Shown: one piece after another, positions 25,607-34,007 of the stretch | Position numbering within the stretch: the first letter of the stretch is position 1 | How the letters are laid out: every line of letters starts with the position of its first letter | DNA from: Christiangramia gaetbulicola | Lineage (GTDB): Bacteria; Bacteroidota; Bacteroidia; Flavobacteriales; Flavobacteriaceae | Assembly (NCBI RefSeq): GCF_003054225.1 | Contig: NZ_QBKQ01000002.1 | Span: forward strand, 806,001-870,000 | DNA: 64,000 nt | Direction of reading: 5' to 3' | Program-made: the position numbers and the translations under genes | The notes under the pieces: generated by a model | The model's database searches: none | Seen by the model: only the letters and a program-made list of their open reading frames with translations | Told to the model about the DNA's origin: nothing

Positions 25607-26224
25607 ATGAAAAAAGCCGGAATAATAATGATCATTGGCTCTCTGCTTTTGCTGGGCCTGTTTAAGTTCCCTCTGTGGAATATCATGCTGGGCGCTCCGC
25701 AATATCCTGATCCTCTTGGAATGAATATCCACATAACGGGGATTAAAGGAGTTCACGAGTTCGATATTCAAAACATAGATGGCCTTAACCATTATATAGG
25801 CATGAAAAAGATCCCTAAACCTGAAGAAATGTGGGAGTTTGATGTATTTCCAAAGGTGATTTTGGGAATGGTGACCCTGGGAGTGGTAATAGGTCTTTTA
25901 GGCATTTTCAAAAAACTAAGCTTTAGGTGGTTCCTGGGCTGGCTTATCCTGATGAGCATCCTTGGAGTTCTTGGAATGTATGACTTCAATCTCTGGCTTA
26001 CCGAATATGGTACCGACCTGGACCCGAATGCCATCATGAAAATGACACATCCAGACGGATCGCCAATGACCTACAAGCCACCTCTGTTCGGGCACCAGAA
26101 AATGCTGAATTTTGACGTGGATTCCTATCCGCATACAGGAGGCTATATGCTGTTTGCTGGAATGCTACTTACTCTCATTGCATTCTTCGTTGGAAAAAGA
26201 GAATGGAAAACTCAAAAAATTTAG
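25607..26224 (+). CDS. Four-helix membrane protein between nosZ and nosL
   Basis: 205 residues with about four membrane helices (near 4-24, 85-103, 108-128 and 178-198) and a periplasmic loop holding LNHYIGMKKI and a second one with HQKMLNFDVDSYPHTGG. These His/Met-rich loops suggest copper handling. Proteins of this type occur at this place in Bacteroidetes clade II nos clusters, but I know of no settled function. Downstream nosL begins 3 bp later, so it belongs to the maturation half of the operon. Confidence 0.75.
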   Translation: MKKAGIIMIIGSLLLLGLFKFPLWNIMLGAPQYPDPLGMNIHITGIKGVHEFDIQNIDGLNHYIGMKKIPKPEEMWEFDVFPKVILGMVTLGVVIGLLGIFKKLSFRWFLGWLILMSILGVLGMYDFNLWLTEYGTDLDPNAIMKMTHPDGSPMTYKPPLFGHQKMLNFDVDSYPHTGGYMLFAGMLLTLIAFFVGKREWKTQKI

Positions 26225-26227
26225 ATC

Positions 26228-26662
26228 ATGAAAAGTTCAATTTACATACTCATTTTAGCCTTAAGCCTGATCTCCTGCGAAATAGGTCCAGAACCCATCC
26301 ATTATGGAGAAGATGGCTGCGAATACTGCAAAATGACCATCGTTGATCGACAGCATGCTGCCGAACTGGTTACCAGTAAAGGCAAGGTTTATAAATTCGA
26401 TGCGATTGAATGCATGGTCAATTTCAGGAAAGATCACAAGGATATTCAATATGCTCTTTACCTGGTTACTGATTTCAGTAATCCGGGAGAGCTTGTAGAT
26501 GCTACTATATCTACATTCCTGATCAGTGAAAATATTTCGAGTCCAATGGGCGCAAATCTTTCAGCTTTTTATGATGAATCTGCTGCTAGAGAGATCCAAT
26601 CAACTCATGGAGGAGAAATATATGACTGGCATGAAATTCAACCATTTATCGGTAAAAACTAA
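26228..26662 (+). CDS. nosL: NosL copper-binding lipoprotein
   Basis: 144 residues with a lipoprotein signal (LISCEIG, Cys17). The copper motif CEYCKM is at 31-36, followed by the family pattern IVDRQHAAELVTSKGKVYKF and FDAIECMVNF. NosL delivers Cu(I) for NosZ cofactor assembly at the membrane. It starts 3 bp after the preceding gene. Confidence 0.95.
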   Translation: MKSSIYILILALSLISCEIGPEPIHYGEDGCEYCKMTIVDRQHAAELVTSKGKVYKFDAIECMVNFRKDHKDIQYALYLVTDFSNPGELVDATISTFLISENISSPMGANLSAFYDESAAREIQSTHGGEIYDWHEIQPFIGKN

Positions 26663-26665
26663 CCT

Positions 26666-27913
26666 TTGAGACTCCCTGTTTTCATATTAATCCTTTTGGC
26701 ACTTTCCTTCAGTAATGCAAAGGCAGAACAGCTTGAAGTATGCAATAGCTGTGAGTATAAAAATATTAAGACTGCTATTGAAAGTGCTGCGGCCGGTGAT
26801 ACCGTCGTGATAAAAAAGGGTACCTACCGGGAATTCAATTTACAGATCACCAAACCGCTCACTATTATCGGGGAGGATCATCCCGTTATAGACGGTGAGG
26901 ACCGAGGCGAGATCATTACTATAGAATCCGATAATGTGACCATCGACGGACTTAAGATCATCAATGTAGGTACCAGCTATACAACCGATTATGCCGCTGT
27001 ACGGGTGGTAAAAAGCGAAAACTTTCTTATTCAAAACCTCCAGCTGGAAAAGCTGTTTTTCGGAATATATCTTGAAAAAGCCAAAAAGGGCAAGGTGATA
27101 AACAATACAATTCTGGGTGACGCGGTTGAGGAGTACAGTTCCGGTAATGGCATACAGCTCTGGTACTGCAAAGATATAGAAGTGACCGGCAATAAGATCC
27201 AAAAAGTTCGTGATGGGATTTACCTGGAGTTTTCAGATGACATCCTCATAGAGGATAATCTTAGCAAAGACAACCTTCGTTACGGACTTCATTTTATGTT
27301 TTCTAATAATGATTCCTATGAAAACAACATTTTTGAAAATAATGGTGCAGGCGTAGCTGTGATGTTCTCCAAGTTCATTACGATGAAGGGAAATATCTTC
27401 CGAAAGAATTGGGGACCGGCTTCCTTCGGATTGCTGCTCAAAGAGATCAATGATTCAGAAATAAGCAATAATAATTTTGAAGAAAATACAGTAGGCATCA
27501 ATATCGAAGGCTCGAACCGCATCAACTATAACAACAATGATTTCAGAAATAACGGCTGGGCTGTAAAAGTGCGCGGCGCCTGCTATTCGAACATTTTCAC
27601 AAAGAATAACTTCTTCAACAATTCATTCGACATTTCCTATAACAGCAAGCTAAATGATAACAGTTTTGACAGAAATTACTGGAGCAGCTATACGGGTTAT
27701 GACCTCAACAAGGACGGCCTGGGCGATGTCCCGTACCGACCAGTAAAGCTGTTTTCCTACATCGTAAACCGAACCCCGGAAACCATCATCCTTTTAAGAA
27801 GTCTGTTCATCGACATTATCGATTTTTCGGAAAAGGTTTCCCCGGTATTTACACCAGATAACCTGATGGATCAAAATCCATTATTAAAACCCGTCTCTCA
27901 TGATATCAATTGA
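26666..27913 (+). CDS. nosD: NosD right-handed beta-helix maturation protein
   Basis: 415 residues, signal peptide at 1-20 (ILILLALSFSNAKA), then many parallel beta-helix turns of the form NNxFxxNxxGI (for example NNNFEENTVGINIEGSN) and the NosD-like NYWSSYTGYDLNKDGLGDVPY. NosD works with NosF and NosY to load sulfur for the CuZ cluster. The start is TTG at 26666, 3 bp after nosL; no ATG fits without losing the signal peptide. Its end overlaps nosF by 14 bp. Confidence 0.95.
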   Translation: MRLPVFILILLALSFSNAKAEQLEVCNSCEYKNIKTAIESAAAGDTVVIKKGTYREFNLQITKPLTIIGEDHPVIDGEDRGEIITIESDNVTIDGLKIINVGTSYTTDYAAVRVVKSENFLIQNLQLEKLFFGIYLEKAKKGKVINNTILGDAVEEYSSGNGIQLWYCKDIEVTGNKIQKVRDGIYLEFSDDILIEDNLSKDNLRYGLHFMFSNNDSYENNIFENNGAGVAVMFSKFITMKGNIFRKNWGPASFGLLLKEINDSEISNNNFEENTVGINIEGSNRINYNNNDFRNNGWAVKVRGACYSNIFTKNNFFNNSFDISYNSKLNDNSFDRNYWSSYTGYDLNKDGLGDVPYRPVKLFSYIVNRTPETIILLRSLFIDIIDFSEKVSPVFTPDNLMDQNPLLKPVSHDIN

Positions 27914-28610
27914 AAACCTTCACAAAAAATTCGGCAAGAACGAAGTCCTGAAAGGCATTGATCTTAACATCGAACAGGGAGGCATATTTGCCGTGCTTGG
28001 GCCTAATGGCTCCGGAAAGACCACCCTGATAAAAAGTATTTTAGGGATGGTAGTTCCAAATTCGGGAAGTATCAAAATCAATGGAAAATCGGTAAAAAAC
28101 GACTGGAAATACCGAAATAATATTGATTATCTGCCCCAGATCGCGAATTTTCCAGGAAACCTTACAGTTCGGGAATTAATTCGCATGATCAAAGACCTTA
28201 GATCCTATAAAAAAGCTGATGACCTGAGGCTTATCGAGCTATTCAAACTTGATCCTTTCCTGGATAAAAAACTGAGTAACCTTTCCGGGGGAACCAAACA
28301 AAAGGTGAACCTGGTTCTTACCTTCATGTTCGATAGTTCGCTTATCATCCTCGACGAACCCACCACTGGTCTGGATCCCATTTCACATATAAGGCTTAAA
28401 GAGCTTATCACTTCTGAAAAGCAAAAAGGAAAGACCATTCTTATCACTTCTCATATCATGAGTTTCGTGGAAGAAATTGCAGACGAGATCGTCTTCCTGC
28501 TGGAGGGCAAGATCTATTTTAAAGGAGGTATCCCGGCATTGAAGACCAAGACCGAACAGCCCGACTTCGAACACGCGATCGCATCAATTTTAACTACCAG
28601 TTATGTTTAA
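27900..28610 (+). CDS. nosF: NosF ABC transporter ATPase
   Basis: 236 residues with a full ABC cassette: Walker A GPNGSGKT at 34-41, signature LSGGTKQK, Walker B LIILDEPTTGLDP and the switch His in TSHIM. It energises the NosY permease for NosZ maturation. It overlaps nosD (14 bp) and nosY (8 bp). Confidence 0.95.
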   Translation: MISIENLHKKFGKNEVLKGIDLNIEQGGIFAVLGPNGSGKTTLIKSILGMVVPNSGSIKINGKSVKNDWKYRNNIDYLPQIANFPGNLTVRELIRMIKDLRSYKKADDLRLIELFKLDPFLDKKLSNLSGGTKQKVNLVLTFMFDSSLIILDEPTTGLDPISHIRLKELITSEKQKGKTILITSHIMSFVEEIADEIVFLLEGKIYFKGGIPALKTKTEQPDFEHAIASILTTSYV

Positions 28611-29385
28611 GATATTAAAATACAGTTTCTACGACCTAATGCGAAGCCGCTGGAGCTACGTGTATTTTCTATTTTACCTGTTGCTAGGGCTCGTTTTATT
28701 GTTCCTGAACAATGACCTGTCCAAGGCGGTAATAACTCTAATGAATGTGATCATCATCCTGGTACCGCTAATCGGGACCATTTTCGGGGTCATGTATTAT
28801 TACAATTCCAAGGAATTTACGGAACTGCTGCTGGCGCAACCAGTAAAACGGAGTTCCATCTTTCTAGGTCAGTATTTCGGTGTATCATTATCACTGGCAA
28901 TGAGCCTGGTGATTGGCCTTGGCATGCCTTTTATCTTCTACGGAATATTCAACAGTGATGCTATTGGCAATTTCGCCTTGCTGTTGATAACCGGGGCCTT
29001 CCTAACCATGATCTTTACCGCGCTGGCTTTTGTGATCGCACTGGTAAATGATAACAAGATAAAAGGCTTTGGTTATGCCATCCTGCTCTGGCTTTTCCTG
29101 GCGGTGATCTATGACGGAATATTTTTGATGTCGCTGGTCTTCTTTGAGGATTATCCACTGGACAGATTTTCGCTGGCAGCCACCATGCTGAATCCTATAG
29201 ATCTTTCGAGGGTTTTGATCCTTTTGAAAATGGACATTTCTGCCCTATTGGGTTATACGGGAGCTGTTTTTCAGAAGTTCTTCGGGACAAACCAGGGGAT
29301 CATTTTGTCTTCTTTGATGCTCGTATTATGGGTGAGTATTCCGCTGTATCTTATCAGAAGGATCTCAACAAGAAAAGACTTCTAG
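28603..29385 (+). CDS. nosY: NosY ABC transporter permease
   Basis: 260 residues with six predicted membrane helices (for example VYFLFYLLLGLVLLFL and VIILVPLIGTIFGVMYY) and the ABC-2/NosY-like FTELLLAQPVKRSSIFLGQY segment. It forms the membrane part of the NosFY(D) complex. The start overlaps nosF. Last gene of the tightly linked nosZ-to-nosY block. Confidence 0.93.
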   Translation: MFKILKYSFYDLMRSRWSYVYFLFYLLLGLVLLFLNNDLSKAVITLMNVIIILVPLIGTIFGVMYYYNSKEFTELLLAQPVKRSSIFLGQYFGVSLSLAMSLVIGLGMPFIFYGIFNSDAIGNFALLLITGAFLTMIFTALAFVIALVNDNKIKGFGYAILLWLFLAVIYDGIFLMSLVFFEDYPLDRFSLAATMLNPIDLSRVLILLKMDISALLGYTGAVFQKFFGTNQGIILSSLMLVLWVSIPLYLIRRISTRKDF

Positions 29386-29466
29386 ATAAAGTGGAGAATG
29401 ATGAGAATGCTCATATAATTTGGGCTGAAGACTATATAAATTAGTGACTATCTAAAAAATTTTGTC

Positions 29467-30078
29467 ATGCGTGAACTACTATTACACAGCCTGAAAAACT
29501 CCTTAAGCTACCCTGAATATATGGAGCTTCTGGAAGAACTTGTAGAAAATAAAAGCACTACAGGAAATCTTACTAAAGACAGGGTGAATTTTACAGCACT
29601 CAACTTCAAGCGCGTTCAAAGGCTTAACAAGACGATAAGTTTAAACCCGAAGCAGGAAGAACAATTCAAGTATATCGAAAACAGGCAAACCTGGCTCGTA
29701 CTTCTTGAGCCCTGGTGCGCCGACGGTGCTCAAAGCATTCCTGTACTGAATCAAATAGCTGAGGCTTCAGAAAATATCAATCTTAGGATAGTTCTAAGGG
29801 ATGAAAATCCTGAACTGATGGATCATTTTCTTACTGAAGGCACCCGTTCCATCCCCAAACTGATCATCCTAGATGAAGAGCTTGATGTCATGACCACCTG
29901 GGGGCCAAGGTCGTCAACCGCTACTCAAATGGTCATAGACCATAAAAAAGAATTCGGAAGAATAGACACTAATTTCAAGGCCAAACTTCAGGTCTGGTAC
30001 AATAAGGATCGTGGGATGAGCATTATCAACGAACTGGCAGATATTGTTCAGAATCTTGAAAAAGGCTCCCTGGTTTAA
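29467..30078 (+). CDS. Thioredoxin-fold protein with a degenerate active site
   Basis: 203 residues without a signal peptide. The thioredoxin-like core is WLVLLEPWCADGAQSIPVLN, IRLVLRDENPELM-type region and the cis-proline strand SIPKLIILDEEL. The active site reads WCADGA: the second Cys of CXXC is missing, so ordinary disulfide exchange is unlikely. Family members (Thioredoxin_9-like) are common in flavobacteria. It is 81 bp after nosY on the same strand and meets the next gene tail to tail with a 4 bp overlap. A link to N2O respiration is only positional. Confidence 0.75.
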   Translation: MRELLLHSLKNSLSYPEYMELLEELVENKSTTGNLTKDRVNFTALNFKRVQRLNKTISLNPKQEEQFKYIENRQTWLVLLEPWCADGAQSIPVLNQIAEASENINLRIVLRDENPELMDHFLTEGTRSIPKLIILDEELDVMTTWGPRSSTATQMVIDHKKEFGRIDTNFKAKLQVWYNKDRGMSIINELADIVQNLEKGSLV

Positions 30079-31283
30079 TCTTTTGCTAAGAACTGGCCGG
30101 CCAGGATCGTAGCGATCCCCACGCAAAGAACCAGGCTGGCCAGGCTTATTAGCCAGTGCACGGCGGCTATGGTTGGCACTACCTCTAAATTTACCAGTCC
30201 ACGAGCGAAAATGAACAATTCGGTTAGAAAAAATCCCACCAGGTAGAAATTCAGCTGAAACCTGGATAATTTCAGCATCTCAAAGTAATTAAGAAATATC
30301 AGCAAGAGAGTGCTTACTACTCCTAGGAAAACCCAGTGGATATAACTGATGATCATATCCATATTGGTGAAGATGACTTCAGAGATCACAGGGAATGCAC
30401 CCAGGATCTGCGCGATAAGTTTTACCGAAAACAGGAATACCACCATCCTTATCGAAAACCTGAATAAATCGGACAGGCTTCGGAAAATCTCAAGAGCTTT
30501 TGAGTATATCGCCCTAAAGAAAACTCCGAAAGCGATAAATTGTAATACACCTCCTATCAGGGCTAAAAGGTAAGAAGGCCAGTCTGGCTTCATCCATAAA
30601 ACAGAGAGAAAGAAAGTAAGAATGACTCCTGCATTCAGCAGAGAATAAAACTTCTTAAAAGTATGTTCAGGAAGAGAAAAGCCATTCTTTTCGAGTATGT
30701 AAATAAAAATGCCAAAAAGAGCGACTATAAACCAACCATTATACTGGAAATGAAGGTAAAAATAGATCGCATTCCTGTACCAGGCAGAGCCGCTTCCCGC
30801 ATTACTCATGATAATACCCAGGGCCCAGGGACCAATACTGGAAATCACCATATACCAGAGCGAAATCCTCACCAGTTTATACGAAGCTTTCTTCTTAAGA
30901 TCTTCAGGACAGTGTTTAAAAAAGAAATAGACAAACCAGTAAGAAGCTATCAGGAAAAGAGTGGAAAAAATAATCGAAAATAAGGTATAGCCGGTAAAAG
31001 GAAAAGTGAACAGCATGCCTACTATGGTCGCCTGGGTAAACCAAAAAAGGATGCGGTATTTTTTATCGATAGCCTGAGAACTCAGATAGGTAAAGTAGAG
31101 CAAAGTGGTCAATGCCGTATAAACCCAGCCAAGCAGGGCGATATGTGAATGAGTATGAACAATGTACTTATAGGTTCCCGGAATATCCATCACCGCAAAA
31201 AGTCTAAGCCCAAGTCCTAACAAGGCTATAAGGCAAAAGTAAACCACCGCTATAAAGCTATGTTTTTTAAGCATTCTAATCAT
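30075..31283 (-). CDS. Polytopic haem-copper-oxidase-like membrane protein of the nos locus
   Basis: 402 residues, about eleven membrane helices. Near the N terminus HTHSHIALLGWVYTALTTLLYF resembles the first haem-ligand helix of subunit I of cbb3/NorB-type oxidases, and a helix with YFYLHFQYNGWF resembles the second. Complete copper and haem ligand sets are not seen, so an oxidase activity is not supported. Proteins like this are found near denitrification genes in Bacteroidetes and may bind haem or sense NO. It is divergent from the Rrf2 gene, sharing the 31284-31401 control region. Confidence 0.65.
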   Translation of the reverse strand: MIRMLKKHSFIAVVYFCLIALLGLGLRLFAVMDIPGTYKYIVHTHSHIALLGWVYTALTTLLYFTYLSSQAIDKKYRILFWFTQATIVGMLFTFPFTGYTLFSIIFSTLFLIASYWFVYFFFKHCPEDLKKKASYKLVRISLWYMVISSIGPWALGIIMSNAGSGSAWYRNAIYFYLHFQYNGWFIVALFGIFIYILEKNGFSLPEHTFKKFYSLLNAGVILTFFLSVLWMKPDWPSYLLALIGGVLQFIAFGVFFRAIYSKALEIFRSLSDLFRFSIRMVVFLFSVKLIAQILGAFPVISEVIFTNMDMIISYIHWVFLGVVSTLLLIFLNYFEMLKLSRFQLNFYLVGFFLTELFIFARGLVNLEVVPTIAAVHWLISLASLVLCVGIATILAGQFLAKD

Positions 31284-31401
31284 CCAAATCTCATTTTAAG
31301 AATCCTTGAAGGATAAATAATTTAGATATTAATAATAAAAAAGGACATTTTTATCTTATTTATTATCTTATATCATTTAATTTTATGCAAACTGAATTTA
31401 T
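31284..31401. promoter_or_regulatory. Divergent control region with an AAAGGACA half-site
   Basis: 118 AT-rich bases between the oxidase-like gene (minus) and the Rrf2 regulator (plus). AAAGGACA at 31340-31347 repeats the half-site of the nos dyad at 22312-22353. This supports autoregulation by the Rrf2 protein; a full second arm is not evident. Confidence 0.4.
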
Positions 31402-31833
31402 ATGTTTTCTAAAGCTTGTGAATACGCAATAAGATCGACTTTGTTCATAGCAGGTGAATCGCAAAAAGAAAGGCGCACCAGTCTTAAAGAAATTGCCAGA
31501 GCGATCAATTCACCGGAAGCTTTTACCGCTAAAATTCTTCAAAAATTAGTTCAGCAGAATATAGTCAATTCTATTAAAGGGCCACGCGGTGGATTTTTTA
31601 TAGATAAAGAAAAAAACACCACCAAACTCGCTGAGATAGTTCGGGCTATAGATGGTGATTCGATCATGAATGGTTGTGCTCTTGGTCTGGAAAAATGTTC
31701 TGAAGATCATCCATGTCCATTACATTTTGATTTTGTCAATATTCGCAGCGGCTTGAAGCATATGCTTGAAACTACCAGCATATTTGAGCTATCCTCAAAA
31801 CTTGTTTCAGGTACGAGTTTCCTAAAATTATAA
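31402..31833 (+). CDS. Rrf2-family Fe-S transcriptional regulator (NsrR/IscR-like)
   Basis: 143 residues: winged helix start FSKACEYAIRSTLFIAG, recognition region SPEAFTAKILQKLV, wing GPRGGFF, and the three cysteines Cys92, Cys99 and Cys105 (C-X6-C-X5-C) typical of cluster-binding Rrf2 proteins. NsrR-type members lose repression when NO attacks the cluster, which would suit control of nos genes and the neighbouring ScdA repair gene. The likely target is the dyad before 22414; this is inferred from shared half-sites. Confidence 0.88.
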   Translation: MFSKACEYAIRSTLFIAGESQKERRTSLKEIARAINSPEAFTAKILQKLVQQNIVNSIKGPRGGFFIDKEKNTTKLAEIVRAIDGDSIMNGCALGLEKCSEDHPCPLHFDFVNIRSGLKHMLETTSIFELSSKLVSGTSFLKL

Positions 31834-31886
31834 GGATGAGAAGGAACTAGAGATCTAAAAGAATCTCTAAGGCACCTTCTCATTCC
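31834..31886. terminator. Two-way terminator between the Rrf2 gene and scdA
   Basis: GGATGAGAAGG (31834-31844) pairs with CCTTCTCATTCC (31875-31886) with one bulge, and AGAGAT/ATCTCT forms an inner stem. T-rich sequence follows rightward. It sits between converging genes and can stop both. Confidence 0.65.
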
Positions 31887-31900
31887 TGACAAACAGTTTT

Positions 31901-32623
31901 TTATAATCTCAATTCCCTCTCAAGTTTTAATGCTTTCGGGTGAAGTATATTATTCTCAAGATGTATATGTTCATGAAGATCTTGTTCGAATTCATCGAGC
32001 TTATCGAAAAGCGCTTTATAAGTATTACAGGCATGTGCAGGAGGTGTATAATTATTCGTTAAGTGTGCAATTTCCTTAAAGATATTACCGGCAAATTCGT
32101 GCTCTTCTTCCATCATTTTGATTGGGTTCTCCACCGTGCTGAAATTTGGAACATTTAACGGGATTCCCTCTTTTTCAGCTTTTAGCATCTTCTTGATGAA
32201 AGGAAAAAGGATCAACTCTTCTTTCTTAAGATGTGCAGCCAACTCACCCGCTACTTTATCGAACAATTCATATACTCTTACCAGTTCAGGATTATTACCT
32301 CCATGTACTTTGGCCACTTTTGCAGAATACTGGATCAATATCCCAATATTTGCCTCAATATAAGTATGATGTTTCTCAATTATATGATCTATCAGTTCAT
32401 CAAGAGGTATCTTATTGAAATCAGTTTCATTTTCTTCTACAGCACCTATCAGTTCAAGATCCTTTACAAGCGCAAAATAGTCCACTCCCCTTTCCTGGCA
32501 AGCCTTTTCCACACTGATTCCACCTCCACAGCAAAAATCAATTCCATAATTTTTGAAAACATGGGAGGCTTTTATATTCTGCGTAACATAATCTGCTACT
32601 GTTTTTTCAGGTTTTATAATCAT
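31901..32623 (-). CDS. scdA: ScdA/RIC (YtfE-like) di-iron Fe-S repair protein
   Basis: 240 residues from the ATG at 32623; an upstream TTG at 32659 in the same frame adds only a poor leader. The ScdA N-terminal domain has YGIDFCCGGG and the hemerythrin-like di-iron core has His/Glu pairs in IIEKHHTYIE, HLKKEELILFPF, EEEHEFAGNIF and DLHEHIHLENNIL. These proteins repair iron-sulfur clusters after NO or oxidant damage. Its place with a NsrR-like regulator in the nos cluster points to nitrosative stress defence. A small dyad TGATGA/TCATCA lies at 32688-32702 upstream. Confidence 0.92.
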   Translation of the reverse strand: MIIKPEKTVADYVTQNIKASHVFKNYGIDFCCGGGISVEKACQERGVDYFALVKDLELIGAVEENETDFNKIPLDELIDHIIEKHHTYIEANIGILIQYSAKVAKVHGGNNPELVRVYELFDKVAGELAAHLKKEELILFPFIKKMLKAEKEGIPLNVPNFSTVENPIKMMEEEHEFAGNIFKEIAHLTNNYTPPAHACNTYKALFDKLDEFEQDLHEHIHLENNILHPKALKLERELRL

Positions 32624-32800
32624 AATTAAAAATTTAATATTAGACTTCAATATTTTCAAAACTACTCGAATCTGACAGGATTAAATATGATGAAGATCAT
32701 CAATTATCCCAATTCTTATCTAGTTTATTATACCGTCAGATAACTATCTTTTTATTCGTTCAGGAAGGTGAAATAAAAGCTATCAAAAAATTAAAAATTT

Positions 32801-33302
32801 TATCTGGAGCGTTTTCCTTTTTTGTTGTTTTTGAGGCGGCTTCCATTGATATGTTATTGTATGATTTCATGATGTTCATTTTAGATTTACTTCCCGTAGC
32901 GCCTTCGCTGTTACCTTTTTTTGTTGCTTATACAGTTTTCAATATTTGGAATTGAAAAGGACTTATAAAAAGGAGCTTGCGACTGGCTTATGCAGTCCGT
33001 CAATTTCCAAATGTTGGTATTTTGCTGTAAAAAAAGAGTGAGACAGTGAAGGCGGGGAAGTATTTCTAAAGGTCCTTGAGAAATAAGATAATATGGGAAG
33101 CCACCTCAAAAGATTAAATGGAATTCTGCCTAAGCGGACTCCATTCTCGATCGTGGATGGAATGGAGTAATCCAATTCATTGAATGAAATTGGATATACG
33201 CAATGTAAGCCTAAGATTGGGGTTGGTGTCCAAGACTTTTAAAGCGAAGCTCTTTGCCCGGAATGAAGCTTTTTAGCGGAATAAAGCGGCAATGTGCTGA
33301 GC
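32801..33302. repeat. ~500 bp long direct repeat, copy 2 (right of the nos cluster)
   Basis: Direct copy of 21720-22222, same orientation, offset 11,081 bp at the left edge and 11,080 at the right. The minus-strand frame MNIMKSYNNISMEAASKTTK is kept with two residue changes but ends soon after leaving the repeat instead of entering ssb. The 14-bp palindrome of copy 1 is degenerate here. Reading leftward, copy 2 lies upstream of scdA as copy 1 lies upstream of ssb. This repeat plus ~140 AT-rich bases fills the gap 32660-33300. Confidence 0.92.
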
Positions 33303-33452
33303 GCTCTACTTTTTTACAATTTCGACCCAGCTAGTTATCTTCAGGAATTTCAGCTTAGTAGAAGTGAAAAACATTTTAGAAAGGAATATGCTAAAATTAA
33401 TTATTCTGAAATTATTAACTTTTTATTGACTATTTGCATAAAATATTTCGTT

Positions 33453-33520
33453 TAGATTTGATATATACAGATAAGAAAGAAGGGTTAATTCTGTCAAGAC
33501 AGTCACGGCCCTTTTTTTAT
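33453..33520 (+). ncRNA. Possible ~50-nt transcript: -7 box followed by a strong hairpin and T-run
   Basis: TAGATTTG (33453-33460) fits the TAnnTTTG promoter. About 30 bp on, AAGGG and CCCTT enclose an inner CTGT-CAAG-ACAG hairpin, ending in seven Ts by 33518. A promoter with its own terminator and no gene between suggests a very short RNA, or simply an attenuator. It could also just terminate transcription entering from the repeat. Confidence 0.35.
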
Positions 33521-33523
33521 GAA

Positions 33524-33748
33524 TTAATTTAAACGATTATTGAAATCCTTGAAATTAATTTTTCTTTTAATCTCTTCAGAAATCTCCAGAACTGAATTAT
33601 TGATATAAAAATTTGAATAAATTTTGCTTCTACAGTGCGGGCAATTCAATTTTGCTTTTCGCGTTAACAGAGATAAAGTAAAACTGAAATCCTGATTGCA
33701 TTCTCTACATTTTCTTGTTATAACACTCGAACCTACATAAATCATCAT
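33524..33748 (-). CDS. Small zinc-ribbon protein
   Basis: 74 residues. Two CXXC pairs, CREC near residue 14 and CPHC near 36, form a zinc-ribbon-like module, with hydrophobic residues between and a basic C terminus. No family is recognised. It lies between copy 2 of the long repeat and umuD on the element. A short start choice (second Met) would change one residue only. Confidence 0.5.
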   Translation of the reverse strand: MMIYVGSSVITRKCRECNQDFSFTLSLLTRKAKLNCPHCRSKIYSNFYINNSVLEISEEIKRKINFKDFNNRLN

Positions 33749-34007
33749 TTAGAAATTTAAAATTTTAAACAAAAAGGGTGGGATTCAATTAATTCTAAAT
33801 ATGAATATTATATAATCAAATTCATGTTTATAATTTCATAAAGTTTTAGTTACTAGATATCTAAACTTGCTATTTTTTAAAATTAACTGAAATATTAAGA
33901 CTAGAAATAGATCAGAACAGAAGCAAAAGAGTGCATATATTTCTCTTAAATATAAAATTGGAATTTTTCCTAATGATTGGAATATTTCCATTTTGTACAT
34001 TTGATGC

